Virus record (IMG/VR): IMGVR_UViG_3300037247_000961
Location: 1 to 64,000 of that record
Reading direction: 5' to 3' (one strand)
From: a virus
DNA: 64,000 nucleotides
A program made the position numbers and the translations under genes. The notes under the pieces are model-generated. The model did not search any database, was not told where the DNA came from, and saw only the letters and a list, made by a program, of their open reading frames with translations. Of this stretch, positions 47,384-57,122 are shown piece by piece (the first letter of the stretch is position 1; each line of letters opens with the position of its first letter).

Positions 47384-47650
47384 TTAGAATCCGAATTTGG
47401 ATTTAATGCCGAGACCTATCGCCGTCGCTGTAACGCCGATGATAATAACGACGATGGTCATTAAGCTTTTGTCTTGTATGCGCTCAATACGCAAACGCCA
47501 CTCTCTTAAGTGTAGCATATCCTTCTGGAATTCTAAAGGATTTTCTGGATCGATGCCGTGAGAAATAAGCGTCCGTTCCACGGCCTGGCAAGCAGCATCG
47601 TAGGCGATCTCACGCAAAAGGGCTTCGACTTCGGGAGTTACGTCCTTCAT
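47384..47650 (-). CDS. 88-residue C-tail-anchored membrane protein
   Basis: A cytosolic helical part (NPLEFQKDMLHLREWRLRIE) and one membrane segment at residues 63-82 (LMTIVVIIIGVTATAIGLGI). ATGA overlap with the lipase gene. Could be a holin or holin partner in the lysis module. Confidence 0.6.
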   Translation of the reverse strand: MKDVTPEVEALLREIAYDAACQAVERTLISHGIDPENPLEFQKDMLHLREWRLRIERIQDKSLMTIVVIIIGVTATAIGLGIKSKFGF

Positions 47651-48300
47651 GGTACGACCCTTATATACTTGGCGACACTGTGACGAGACACGGGGCCAGG
47701 CCAGCCTCCACTGTTGATCTTAACCTGGTTCTTCGGGTGATCAAAGCCAGGAATCGGAGGCCAAAAGGGGGCAAAGTCATAGCGATTCGTAAAGCGGAAA
47801 ACAGGGCAAGCGATGCTCGCTATAGCTTCATCGCTCAAACATTTGGGGGCACCATAGGTGATAAGCCCAGCCAACTTATGATCATCAATCCCGCCTGAGG
47901 CAACCCATGAGGCATAAAGTGTTGCAAGGCAACCACCCATGGAATGACCAGTGACGATTAATGGAATCGGAGTTGGAATACGCTCTGCAAAATCTCTGGC
48001 AGGCCCACGGATATAGGAGAAGTGTCGAGCATAGCCACTGTGGGCTTTACCTTTTCCAATCCAGTCCCTTGGGACACCGAAATTGGAAATAAGGTCTCGA
48101 AGTTTTGCTCGTGATACCTCGGTGCCTCGGAATACGAGATATGCGTGTGTAGGCCCAAGGACGAGCATGCCCTGTGAGCCCATGATATCGAAGGGCTCAC
48201 AAACCATGTCCATATCCATGGTATCCAAGCCAAGATTGACGTGGGGCCATTCTTCATAGATTAAGCCTGAGAGAATGGCCCCAGTCTTGAAGTTTGTCAT
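47647..48300 (-). CDS. class 3 lipase-like alpha/beta hydrolase
   Basis: 217 residues from the ATG at 48300 (TGATG overlap; GTG at 48303 is the alternative). VTGHSMGGCLA puts the catalytic Ser at about 120 in a GxSxG elbow; RYDFAPF and SRHSVAKY supply likely Asp and His. HAYLVFRGT is also typical of the class 3 lipase family. Without signal peptide. It may attack host lipids during lysis or release. Confidence 0.8.
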   Translation of the reverse strand: MTNFKTGAILSGLIYEEWPHVNLGLDTMDMDMVCEPFDIMGSQGMLVLGPTHAYLVFRGTEVSRAKLRDLISNFGVPRDWIGKGKAHSGYARHFSYIRGPARDFAERIPTPIPLIVTGHSMGGCLATLYASWVASGGIDDHKLAGLITYGAPKCLSDEAIASIACPVFRFTNRYDFAPFWPPIPGFDHPKNQVKINSGGWPGPVSRHSVAKYIRVVP

Positions 48301-49115
48301 CACACTATGGGCCTTCCAATGCCCTTGCGCTCATTCGGCGCAACGCCGTCGCGCGTGATGATGTCATACTCGGCCATCCACACAGCCCAATCGCCCGCGC
48401 TGCCGCCATCACCCGGGTATATTAAGTCTAATTCCCCGGTCTGTGTGCCGCCGTAGGGTCCAGTGCCACCCCCGCCGCTGATGAATCCTGGCATAGGTAA
48501 CATAGTTTCCGTGGAAGACAATGTCGGTCCGCCGGTTAGAGCGCGCAAAGTATTACGGTTCATTGCCGTTCGATCCTCGCAAGCTTTCCAAGCGGCGACC
48601 TTTTGCATTTCGCCGGCTTCAACCGCCGTAAGGACTCGATTGATATCCTTCATGACCGCATGCCCCTTGACCGTCAAGACCATAATCCGCTTGGCCACGT
48701 TCAAGAAGTTCGTCACGGTTGGTCCGCCAAGCAAGATTTGGGATAATCGGGACTTGTCCACGTCTTTCAAAACGGCCGCAAACAGTAGGGCCACATCGGC
48801 AGTGTCCGTTTCGATCCAGAACGGATCGGTCATGCGCGCCTTGTCAATGGCGCCCTGCAACAATGCCAAATGCCCGAGTGCTCGTACGGCTTCGGCGCCC
48901 CCGGCCTGTTGGGCCAAGTCCGTCATCACTTCGACCGCGCCGGCTGCAAGCCAGCACACCCGGAGATCTCGGTTCTCATTGCTCACGTCGACGACGGCAC
49001 CTGCCACTTGTTGCCCAAGAGAACCGAGCGGTATTTTGCCATCGTTTGGAACAATGCTACAGGCCCCAAGGGCCAGCATGCAAAGTCCGATGAAAAGTGC
49101 CTTGAATGTATTCAT
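48300..49115 (-). CDS. lipoprotein
   Basis: 271 residues. A signal peptide ends in the lipobox LALGAC (Cys19), so the product should be lipid-anchored. The rest is mostly helical with a glycine-rich stretch (FISGGGGTGPYGG). Coupled by overlaps to the lipase and to a small membrane protein. Could be a spanin-like or superinfection-exclusion lipoprotein; not assignable. Confidence 0.65.
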   Translation of the reverse strand: MNTFKALFIGLCMLALGACSIVPNDGKIPLGSLGQQVAGAVVDVSNENRDLRVCWLAAGAVEVMTDLAQQAGGAEAVRALGHLALLQGAIDKARMTDPFWIETDTADVALLFAAVLKDVDKSRLSQILLGGPTVTNFLNVAKRIMVLTVKGHAVMKDINRVLTAVEAGEMQKVAAWKACEDRTAMNRNTLRALTGGPTLSSTETMLPMPGFISGGGGTGPYGGTQTGELDLIYPGDGGSAGDWAVWMAEYDIITRDGVAPNERKGIGRPIV

Positions 49116-49384
49116 GATTTTGTCTCCTTGTCGGATTGAGGTGCGCGTTCCCCTGTATCGAATGCAGGGTGTTGCACAATTGGCGCCTTTGTCGTAAAGC
49201 GCCGGATTACGTTGACCAATGCCGTGGAAACCACGCCAAAGGCTGCTGTGAGGGCCGCATACTTGATCTCTGACAAGTCAGGCGGAACGAACTGCCACGA
49301 TTCGCCGTAGGTCATCCAGATCGTTGAAATCGCCAGCCCGACACTGCCGGGGGCAATCTGATCTTGTAATTGTTCCTTGTTCAT
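49112..49384 (-). CDS. 90-residue membrane protein, holin candidate
   Basis: ATG at 49384 with GGTGGAGGAAATTG upstream. A hydrophobic segment (YAALTAAFGVVSTALVNVI) and a weaker one near residue 15 (VGLAISTIWMTY), then a charged tail. Position among cell-wall and lipid-degrading enzymes makes it a holin candidate. Confidence 0.55.
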   Translation of the reverse strand: MNKEQLQDQIAPGSVGLAISTIWMTYGESWQFVPPDLSEIKYAALTAAFGVVSTALVNVIRRFTTKAPIVQHPAFDTGERAPQSDKETKS

Positions 49385-49908
49385 TTCAATTTCCTCCACC
49401 AGAAGTCGTGGCCAGGCCATTCTTCTGAAATCCATATGTAGTTGCCGCGCTGGCGCTTACGCCAGAGGCTCTCGGTACGGTTGTCCAGGATCACTGCGTC
49501 GCCATCGTCTAGATACACCAAGAGGACGCAATGGTAAACTTGGCTCAACCCAATTTGGCAAATAGCCAGGCGCAACGCCCCGCGGGGGTAGCCCCGCGCC
49601 ACAAGAGCTTGTAACTTATGGACGGCATAGTCGTCACAATCCCCAACACGGAATCCGTTGACCAATTTCCACGGCCCCCAGACGTCCTTGCCCGGGTCAT
49701 CTGCCACATACATGGCAGACCGGTTGACTTGCTCAGTTACCTCGGCCAATGCCCACTTCAAATGGGATGAATTGGCCAACCCATCCGGGCGCACCTTCCA
49801 CATTGAAAGATGTTGGTAGCGAGGCAGCTTCATCATTTCGCGATAACCTTTCGGCGCCCATGCGAAGATGGGCGTCGCGATGCCAATGGCCTGTGCTAAC
49901 GATGGCAT
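49381..49908 (-). CDS. transglutaminase-like cysteine protease
   Basis: 175 residues. GDCDDYA (Cys91), YHCVLLV (His126) and ILDNR (Asp142) are the catalytic triad of bacterial transglutaminase-like cysteine proteinases (BTLCP, the LapG family). Such enzymes cut proteins in the periplasm; the role in phages is not known. ATGA overlap with the small membrane protein downstream. Confidence 0.75.
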   Translation of the reverse strand: MPSLAQAIGIATPIFAWAPKGYREMMKLPRYQHLSMWKVRPDGLANSSHLKWALAEVTEQVNRSAMYVADDPGKDVWGPWKLVNGFRVGDCDDYAVHKLQALVARGYPRGALRLAICQIGLSQVYHCVLLVYLDDGDAVILDNRTESLWRKRQRGNYIWISEEWPGHDFWWRKLK

Positions 49909-49938
49909 GATGTATTCCTATTCCCTAGCTACTTTAGA

Positions 49939-49967
49939 AGTTTACACGTCCCACGGCTAGAACGCAA
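49939..49967 (-). promoter_or_regulatory. possible promoter of the lysis module
   Basis: TTGCGT (49962-49967), 17 bp, TAAACT (49939-49944) on the minus strand, in the 66-bp gap between fibre gene and protease gene. Moderate match. Confidence 0.4.
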
Positions 49968-49974
49968 GCCTTAT

Positions 49975-50697
49975 TTAGCTCGCAGCCTTCCGCGTGTACT
50001 CGATCCAAGCCGCCCGGAGCCTCACGGCGTCGGTTCCATGTGCGCCGGGCACCAGGGATATGTTGAAATATCCTAAAGGCCCACCAGAGATGTCGGCGTT
50101 GGCTATCGTGACGATCAACTCCGCCGCTGTCACAGACAGCGCCGCCGTGGGGCCACCCATCTCCGTGTCGCCGGTCTTGTCGAAGACTTGCACGTCGACC
50201 GTCGGCGTGTCCGCCCCACCGCTCATGTCCATAATGAGGTGGATCGTCACATCCACCGTCTCGTCAAGGTCGGGCGGCATGGGGAACGTCGGGAACTGTA
50301 CCTCGTCCACGTTGCCGAGCGGCCAGTTGACGACGAGGGCCTTGTCGGTGGCCAGATTAACCCGCTTCAAAGACGGCGTGGTGTCGGCTGCAAGTATGCC
50401 GCCCGAACCTTTGGCGGCGCCGTCGGCCGCGTCGCCGATTTCGTTAGCGGTATCCACTCCAATCTCTCGGAGGGATGTGATGTCGAGTGCTTGGAACCCC
50501 TTGCCAGCTATGAGCGTCCGAAGTTCCGCCATGGTGAACTTCGCGCTCGTCCCACCATCATTGGTATAGCCCTCGTCGCCGTCGGTGAGCGTGGCGGAGG
50601 GGAGCGCAGACAGTTTCGTATCTACCGCGTAAAGGGGGTACGGCGCAGTCGCCACGAGGGCGAGCAGGAGCGCCGCAGTGCAGAGTCTCTTGAGCAT
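49975..50697 (-). CDS. tail appendage protein with N-terminal signal-like segment
   Basis: 240 residues. A hydrophobic leader (MLKRLCTAALLLALVATAPY, then PLYAVDTKLSALPS) is followed by Thr/Ala-rich repeats and a beta-rich C-terminal domain (DVTIHLIMDMSGGADTPTVD). The KLSALPSATLTDGDEGY stretch is typical of phage fibre proteins. A signal peptide is unusual for a virion protein; possibly it mimics one or the product is exported. Confidence 0.6.
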   Translation of the reverse strand: MLKRLCTAALLLALVATAPYPLYAVDTKLSALPSATLTDGDEGYTNDGGTSAKFTMAELRTLIAGKGFQALDITSLREIGVDTANEIGDAADGAAKGSGGILAADTTPSLKRVNLATDKALVVNWPLGNVDEVQFPTFPMPPDLDETVDVTIHLIMDMSGGADTPTVDVQVFDKTGDTEMGGPTAALSVTAAELIVTIANADISGGPLGYFNISLVPGAHGTDAVRLRAAWIEYTRKAAS

Positions 50698-50709
50698 TGG
50701 TCTCGTCTC

Positions 50710-51459
50710 CTAGTCTGAAGGTGAAGTTATTGAATCTGTCACCGCGCCAGAACCACCTTCCATTGTGAAGTTCTGTGCGGTTCCTTTATTCGTCCCAGCG
50801 TTCCATACCGCAGCATCTCCTTGGAAAAAGATAACTGGGCCAGTAGCTGTGGGTAATTCTCCATTGTTACCAAGAAATACCGGCTTCCCCGCAACGCTCC
50901 TGAATAGGAGGCGATTTGCTGCCATACTCAAGTCGATATATTGGTTGGGCGCGAACCAGAAGTCTGCAAGGTTTTCTTTTAAATTGTTCAGGTCAGTTCC
51001 CTCTTGCGAGCCCACAGCATGATTTGTTCGTTGAAAGATGATGTTATCATTCACATAAGTTGTCCACGTTGCATCACTGACGCCATCAACATACAAATGC
51101 CTTTTACCTGTATCAGTAAGGTCGAAACTGATTATGAAATGGTGCCAAGATGTTGTATCAGTAATAGCTGTGGTAGTTTGTGCATCTATTCTACTTCCGC
51201 TAGAGACAACTCTTATTTGGTCACTCGACCAGCGTATTTCTAATCGTGCCCCTTGGTTGTGGTAGAATCTCCCAGCAGTCCCTGAAGCTGGCCTCCTAAA
51301 CCAGAAGGAACAAGTAAACAATTTACCGTCGCCCATATTAGGGCCGGTGAGAGAGCCGTTGCTCTCTACCCTGTCTTGATCAAACTTCACGCCAGTCGTG
51401 ATGTAACCTGCTGGCGCAGCCTCACGACTCATGGCAACTCTAAGTGCTGATGCAAACAT
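50710..51459 (-). CDS. LamG/concanavalin-like tail protein
   Basis: 249 residues with a jelly-roll LamG-type pattern: FTCSFWFRRP, then SWHHFIISFD and RHLYVDGV. Such domains bind sugars and occur in tail fibres. It is followed by a short phage-type C-terminus. TAATG-type overlap with the paralogous fibre gene upstream. Confidence 0.7.
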   Translation of the reverse strand: MFASALRVAMSREAAPAGYITTGVKFDQDRVESNGSLTGPNMGDGKLFTCSFWFRRPASGTAGRFYHNQGARLEIRWSSDQIRVVSSGSRIDAQTTTAITDTTSWHHFIISFDLTDTGKRHLYVDGVSDATWTTYVNDNIIFQRTNHAVGSQEGTDLNNLKENLADFWFAPNQYIDLSMAANRLLFRSVAGKPVFLGNNGELPTATGPVIFFQGDAAVWNAGTNKGTAQNFTMEGGSGAVTDSITSPSD

Positions 51460-52295
51460 TATGTGAAGTCCAATCCACCGAGGAAACCGTCCCAGGTACT
51501 ACCGCCGTCAAGTGTGATGAAGGAAAGCCAGTCAACATCGTTCGCCCCCACACTCAATGACGGCACTATTCCTCCTGCCCATGCGACTTCCGCAGGGAAT
51601 GTCGAGGTCCATCCTCCTGTTCCATCTTGGACAACCCTCAAGGAGAAACTTCCTGCGCTACCACTCGCAGGAGGATTGCTAAAGACATAGGTAGTGTCCT
51701 CTGTAAGAGTAACATCAAACACATTACCATTTTCAAGATCGAGTGTCAGCGTTCCTGCTACACTTGAAGGACTTGTAAAGGTCTCCCCGTAATCTTTCAA
51801 CTCCGCCTGCGTAATCTTCTTGTCGACCCAGTCGAAGTTCCCGGTCGCCGGGACCGAGCCGTCCGCCTTGAGGGCGCCCGTCTCCAGCGCGTCGTCCGCG
51901 ACTATGGTGATCTCTATGCCCCTCACGTGGATCGTCTTGGTGGCACCAGATGCTATATCAACCGGTGGAGTCGCGCCCGTGACTGTATCAATCGTGGTCG
52001 CCTGGGTCGAGGCGTTCTCGAAGGCGACCCGTATGTTCCCGTCCGGCACGATGATGGTGGTCGCTGCGCCGGGCGAACCCGTCAGACGGATCAGACCGTT
52101 CTCCAAGTAAAGGTCGAGGTTCGCCTGGGGTGTGTCCAAGTTGAACGTGCCGCCCGCTCCGACGGCGAGGACCGAGGTCTTGTTTTGGGAATTGTCCAGC
52201 AACGCATCCAGGAGATTGGAGGTGACCTCCTTATCGTCCTGGCCCTCTGTGACTGTCCCGCCATCCGTATGCGCGCCTCTGTTTGGAAGTACCAT
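51459..52295 (-). CDS. fibre protein, paralogue A
   Basis: 278 residues. Shares with the gene at 53207 the start (LPNRGAHTDGG), the middle domain (IRLTGSPGAATTIIVPDGN) and the C-terminus (DGTGGWTSTFPAEVAWAGG, then WLSFITLDGGSTWDGFLGGL). Beta-rich, probably trimeric tail appendage. The pair arose by duplication. Confidence 0.7.
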   Translation of the reverse strand: MVLPNRGAHTDGGTVTEGQDDKEVTSNLLDALLDNSQNKTSVLAVGAGGTFNLDTPQANLDLYLENGLIRLTGSPGAATTIIVPDGNIRVAFENASTQATTIDTVTGATPPVDIASGATKTIHVRGIEITIVADDALETGALKADGSVPATGNFDWVDKKITQAELKDYGETFTSPSSVAGTLTLDLENGNVFDVTLTEDTTYVFSNPPASGSAGSFSLRVVQDGTGGWTSTFPAEVAWAGGIVPSLSVGANDVDWLSFITLDGGSTWDGFLGGLDFT

Positions 52296-52304
52296 TATTT
52301 TTCC

Positions 52305-53207
52305 CTACTTCATATCAAGGCCAAGGACAAAAGCATCCCACGTCGTTCCGACATCTACAGTCACGAATGAATAGATATCCTTAGCATCCGGGTCCAACGT
52401 TTGACCTTCTGTGGAGGTTAATTCAAGAAGCAGCACACCAGTTCCATCTTCGAGTAACAAACTGTCCACTCCGTTCTCTAGCAGTAGCTTATCAGAGAAT
52501 TTACCCCATGAAACGGAAGCGGGCCATGTAATTGTCCAACCTCCTGTGCCATCTTGTTTCGCGAAGAGTGTGAAGGAACCAGAGCTACTTGGAGGATTAC
52601 TAATAGTGAGCGTTGTTACGTCTTCCGTGAGGGTAACTTCAAATACATTTCCGAGAGATAAGTCTAGGACGAGTGTTCCACTCGAACTCGACGGCGCAGT
52701 TCTCGTAAGTGCTGTATCCTTAAACTCGGGTCGGGCGATCTGGAAATCGGCCAGGTCTATGTCGCCGGTCGGGTCCACCTGCCCGGAATGCAGGAGGGCT
52801 CCAACCTGAAGGCCCACGATGCCCAGGACCGTAAAGTCTGTGCCGCGCAATTGCAGCAGCACTGTCGTCCCCGACGTGACCGAGGGGGGTGATGCTGCCC
52901 CCGTGGCGCTCTCAATCGTCGCCGTCTGACTGGTAGCGTTCTCGAACTCCATCTGCTTGTTGCCGTCGGCCATCTCTATCGTGAAGCCGGCCCCCGGTGT
53001 CCCGGTCAGGCGCACAAGCTGCGCGGCATACCGCTGAGTGACGGTAAGGACGATGGTGCCCCCGGCCGTGCAGTCGACGTCAATGACGTCATTGTTGCTC
53101 CATCCAAGGAGTCTGTCGCGCACGTTCGAGATGATCTCGCGCCACAGACCCGTCGCAGGCATATCGACCGCGCCATCTGGGTGGGGAGATAGGTTCGGGA
53201 GCCCCAT
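52305..53207 (-). CDS. fibre protein, paralogue B
   Basis: 300 residues. Same layout as paralogue A, but with an insertion of about 25 residues near 240 in which LLLENG, LLLEDG and LLLE repeat. It ends in TTWDAFVLGLDMK. The insertion repeats are known to occur in phage virion proteins and may mark an adhesion or stability segment. Confidence 0.7.
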   Translation of the reverse strand: MGLPNLSPHPDGAVDMPATGLWREIISNVRDRLLGWSNNDVIDVDCTAGGTIVLTVTQRYAAQLVRLTGTPGAGFTIEMADGNKQMEFENATSQTATIESATGAASPPSVTSGTTVLLQLRGTDFTVLGIVGLQVGALLHSGQVDPTGDIDLADFQIARPEFKDTALTRTAPSSSSGTLVLDLSLGNVFEVTLTEDVTTLTISNPPSSSGSFTLFAKQDGTGGWTITWPASVSWGKFSDKLLLENGVDSLLLEDGTGVLLLELTSTEGQTLDPDAKDIYSFVTVDVGTTWDAFVLGLDMK

Positions 53208-53208
53208 T

Positions 53209-56200
53209 CTAGCCCCCGATCAACGTCTGTTCAATCGAGAAGCCCCGGCCAACTCCGCCCAGGCTGATGGGGTAAATCTTGAACGTGACCGTTGTCTGAG
53301 GTGATCCAAAGTCCACACTCTGATCTGCATCGTCATAGAAAAATTGATGGCTTGCGCCGGTAACAACCGAGCCGTTTGCCGATGCCGTTGACGTGTAAGT
53401 GGCCAGGACCGTACCCCCAGGGCCGCTCAGTATATCGACCTCATAATCAAAGGTGCCAGGAGCAGCGAGTCCTTGTAGGTTGCGCCATCGTCCGTTAATG
53501 CGATTGCGCCACGTCCAGTTAACAGTCCAGTCGTTTGCGGTGATTGAACCATTTACATGTACGGGTGCCCATGTCCACTGGGACTTACCAAGCACCGTTC
53601 GAATCTTTCGCAGCGCCTCGCTCAATGACCCGCCTCGGGTGACGCCTTTGTAAAAGAACGGATCTCCCTGATCAGACAAGTCCATTGCTTTACGGATGAG
53701 CGTATCCGCGGAAATCACAATCACACGTTCCTCGGCGATGTGGTTATCTATCTCGCCTTCTGTGCCGCCTCGGCCGCGTAACAAGGTTGAAACAGTAAAG
53801 GAGCTATTCCCATTATCAACCGAGGTAACATAGCACAAAAGCTCGTTTCCTACAAGCAAAAGTCCAGCACCGTCCAAGGCAAGAGCCTCGGTCGTTGATG
53901 GCAAAGTACCACGCGACATTGTGATAGTGATTGATGTATCCCGGTCCCATACCCCAGGGTCTGCGTCAGCCGGGATAGTTGTCGTGAAGCCATGATCAAC
54001 CGCACGGGAGCCAGGGATAAAGGCGAATGGCGCATAATCCATACCATCAAGGGATCGAAAGATTTCTTCACCTTTCCATCCAGTAGAATTATTGAACGGT
54101 CCACCGCCAACATACACCCCAAAGCCGTCATCCTGGTCACGGAGCAATGAGATATCCAGGATAAAGAATTGAGACGCTGCAGTGTTGCTGATCGTCTGCC
54201 CCGGGATCTCGCCACTGAATCCAGTGGCCACACTGACCAAGTCTCGCGGGTCATCTGCCGATCCTCGAATCTCAAGCACGTTGTTTGCGCCTTGGTCAAT
54301 TTGCCCAATGACCATTTGATGTGAAAGGCCTTCAGCCTGGACCGTAATTACATCAGCCGGACTTAGCTTGAGCCATTTCTGGGATGTGCGGATTACGACT
54401 GGGAGTCGCTTGTTCCAAATCTGGTAAAGCAACGTCTCAAGTCTCTTGGCTGCATCGGTGTCCGAGATAAAAGTACCGGGGAAAGATAGGAACCGGCGTC
54501 GCCTGGAATTGGTTGTTGTCCTCGGCCACTTCGCGACTTGAATCTGGGCTTGATATTCCCGTTTTTCACCTGCCGATTCCATCTCAAGGACTTCAGGCAA
54601 TTCAATTTCGCTGATAATTTCCTCAACTAACTTGTCCACTTCAACCCGCACATCTCCATCATCCCCAGCAGCCAAATCATCCTCGGGGATGGTGGCAATG
54701 GAAGCTGTGCCCAATAGTGGAAACTTTATTTTGAAATCCTCGCTAATGGGATTGAAGAAGAAGAAACGTCGCAATGGGTCGATTGCTGTATTCGCTGCTA
54801 CGCGCTGCGCTATAAGGTAACCGTGAAGTTGCTGCGTTAAGTTGGAAGTAACAAATTGGGGAAGCTTGAGGCCAATGCGCAAACAGATGAAGTCCACAAT
54901 CTCCTTAACGGTGATAGGGTCGCCAGTCTTGCGGTCAAAGTACAACCAATGAATCTCAAGGCTTACGTCCTCTCGTTTCATCATGGCATTGCGGCTTTCG
55001 TCCATCATGCCACGATGAATCGCGCTACTTGGTAGGCCCCAATCACCGGCAGGTGACCATATTCGCGGTTCAGCCGACATGGAATGGACGTTGTATTCCT
55101 GGAAACCACCAAGCGTGGCCCCCACTTGGATGTACATGGTCCCGTCGCTGTTTGGTCCATTCCAAAACACAGAATCGTTTTTGTCGCCACCGGCATAGGT
55201 GAACGAGTCATCCCTGGCATCAATAACATGACTATCCAAACCCCAACGCACCATTCCATTAGTCACATTTCCAAGGATCAAGCTATTTGTGACAGGATCA
55301 TATGTCATTAGGTCGAAGGTTTCACCTGTGATTGTGTAAGTCTCAATCGGCTGACCTGAGCCAGGATTGATTCGGTTTAGTTCAGTGTCCGCTCCATTTT
55401 CAGCAGCCGTCCACAAAAAACGCTCACCATCAACCACTATAGTATCTATATGCTTAAGCGGACTGTAGAAATTGATGCACCCTCCACCGCGCTCAAGCAA
55501 ATTGTCTATTGCAAAGACCCCAGTTTCCGCCGTAGCACTAAGCGTATCACGTTGACAATAGATCATCTCCCCAATGAGATTACCCTCAGGCGACCTTATA
55601 CCACCAAAAACACGGGCCTTAGACCAGTTGAGACTTCCCAAGATTTTAGCATCCGTGAATGGATCTCGAAGCTGCGCACTTTCTAGAAGTTGATTCAAAG
55701 TTTCCCCACTGACCTTTGTGATCCGCCCACCCTTCTGTTCTGGATCACCAAAGCCATCTCGGATGCGATAGAAATTTCCTTCACCATCGACGCACGGGAA
55801 CTGAGGCTCACCGCCTCCAAAGCCCCCTTTTTTCAAAATCTGTTGATTGGCATTGCTAATGCGTGTTTGTTCACTTGTAAGAAAGGACTGTTTACCGGGC
55901 TGCCATTCCCACTCACTGTTTCCACCAGGCGCACCGGTTAATGTGGTGATTGGAAGAATCTCGGTTGCCTTCATCGCAATGAGTACTGTGATCTGCGGAG
56001 GCAATCCCCCGGAATCATCCAACGGGTAGTTTTGGAAGAAGGCACCAACGATCCCACGATAAGCCGGCGTAGCATTTACACCCTTGTCAGCTTGCTCGGT
56101 CGGATCGGGAAGCTGCGTCTCTGTGCCAAGATACAGGCGAATCGCATTAACACCTGGTGCACGTTCGAGTCGCGCTAAATCAATGATAGGTTCGGTCGTA

Positions 56201-56688
56201 TTTGTTGCATCATAGATTAAAACACGATTCATCCAAATCTTGAGGATTGCATCGGCAGGGCCTTCACAGAAATTGGCCCGGAATGAGCCGGTATAGGTAT
56301 AGGAGCGAGACGTCTGGGTTGGGCCCATCTTGCCACCCAATTCCTCAGTGATCTCGTGTTCAACAAACCCCGGATAATAGGATATAATGCCGCCAACCAC
56401 AAATTGGCCGAAACCAATTGGAATCGGGGTGCCATATGCAGCCACCATTCTTTTGTTGGGGTCTAGACGCGAGCCCACAATGTCGGGCAGTATTTGTGGA
56501 AACAGGATATTTCCTAACAGCGTTCCGCCTATGAAACCTGCCTGTGCGCCGAACGCGGCTGCACCAAAAGGACCACCAATGGCGAATCCTATGGCAGCAC
56601 CAGCCAGTCCCAGTCCCAATCGGCCAATAGTACTAGAGTCCCCAGACTCATCTGACCATATATCCCTGAGGACATTGAGGATATTCAT
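53209..56688 (-). CDS. tail hub/tip protein, GTA/J-like
   Basis: 1159 residues. The N-terminus has a glycine/alanine-rich hydrophobic segment (GRLGLGLAGAAIGFAIGGPF) as in siphophage central tail proteins. The middle (TQTSRSYTYTGSFRANFCEG, then AILKIWMNRVLIYDATN) matches the large phage tail protein of the gene transfer agent hub family. It should form the tail tip that contacts the host surface and guides DNA exit. Confidence 0.8.
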   Translation of the reverse strand: MNILNVLRDIWSDESGDSSTIGRLGLGLAGAAIGFAIGGPFGAAAFGAQAGFIGGTLLGNILFPQILPDIVGSRLDPNKRMVAAYGTPIPIGFGQFVVGGIISYYPGFVEHEITEELGGKMGPTQTSRSYTYTGSFRANFCEGPADAILKIWMNRVLIYDATNTTEPIIDLARLERAPGVNAIRLYLGTETQLPDPTEQADKGVNATPAYRGIVGAFFQNYPLDDSGGLPPQITVLIAMKATEILPITTLTGAPGGNSEWEWQPGKQSFLTSEQTRISNANQQILKKGGFGGGEPQFPCVDGEGNFYRIRDGFGDPEQKGGRITKVSGETLNQLLESAQLRDPFTDAKILGSLNWSKARVFGGIRSPEGNLIGEMIYCQRDTLSATAETGVFAIDNLLERGGGCINFYSPLKHIDTIVVDGERFLWTAAENGADTELNRINPGSGQPIETYTITGETFDLMTYDPVTNSLILGNVTNGMVRWGLDSHVIDARDDSFTYAGGDKNDSVFWNGPNSDGTMYIQVGATLGGFQEYNVHSMSAEPRIWSPAGDWGLPSSAIHRGMMDESRNAMMKREDVSLEIHWLYFDRKTGDPITVKEIVDFICLRIGLKLPQFVTSNLTQQLHGYLIAQRVAANTAIDPLRRFFFFNPISEDFKIKFPLLGTASIATIPEDDLAAGDDGDVRVEVDKLVEEIISEIELPEVLEMESAGEKREYQAQIQVAKWPRTTTNSRRRRFLSFPGTFISDTDAAKRLETLLYQIWNKRLPVVIRTSQKWLKLSPADVITVQAEGLSHQMVIGQIDQGANNVLEIRGSADDPRDLVSVATGFSGEIPGQTISNTAASQFFILDISLLRDQDDGFGVYVGGGPFNNSTGWKGEEIFRSLDGMDYAPFAFIPGSRAVDHGFTTTIPADADPGVWDRDTSITITMSRGTLPSTTEALALDGAGLLLVGNELLCYVTSVDNGNSSFTVSTLLRGRGGTEGEIDNHIAEERVIVISADTLIRKAMDLSDQGDPFFYKGVTRGGSLSEALRKIRTVLGKSQWTWAPVHVNGSITANDWTVNWTWRNRINGRWRNLQGLAAPGTFDYEVDILSGPGGTVLATYTSTASANGSVVTGASHQFFYDDADQSVDFGSPQTTVTFKIYPISLGGVGRGFSIEQTLIGG

Positions 56689-57122
56689 CGGTCCAAATCC
56701 TCAATGCGGAATGCCATCGTTGGAATCCAGCCAGCCGGGAGGCTGGTTTTCATCATTCTCCTAGCATCGCGATCAGCGTGGAAAAATTGCAAGGGCTTGA
56801 GGCTGGCAATGAGGGCAATGTGGTCTGGCCGACCATTGAGGCGGAACAGTAACATGTCGCCTGGGATGGCATCTTGCACCATAATAGGCACCATATGCTC
56901 TTGCATCGCATCGACCATCATGCGCGGAGTTAAGGGCCTTGGGAGCATAGCCAGTGGTGTTCCAAGCGCCACAAGTTCATTATATCCACCCATCTCACGT
57001 GCCACGCCGATAGGATAACCGATGCAGTTCGCACCTTCACGTGTCGAACCAACTTTGCGCCACGGCACCTCGTCATCAACCCATAATTGGGCAATGCGAA
57101 GAAATTCATTACGCGCCGGCAA
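56685..57122 (-). CDS. NlpC/P60 endopeptidase, tail-associated
   Basis: 145 residues. ANCIGYPIGVA holds catalytic Cys33 and PDHIALI holds the His (near residue 108), the NlpC/P60 core. In gene transfer agents and similar phages this gene sits between DUF2163 and the hub, and the protein cuts peptidoglycan peptides during DNA entry. Overlaps both neighbours. Confidence 0.8.
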   Translation of the reverse strand: MPARNEFLRIAQLWVDDEVPWRKVGSTREGANCIGYPIGVAREMGGYNELVALGTPLAMLPRPLTPRMMVDAMQEHMVPIMVQDAIPGDMLLFRLNGRPDHIALIASLKPLQFFHADRDARRMMKTSLPAGWIPTMAFRIEDLDR

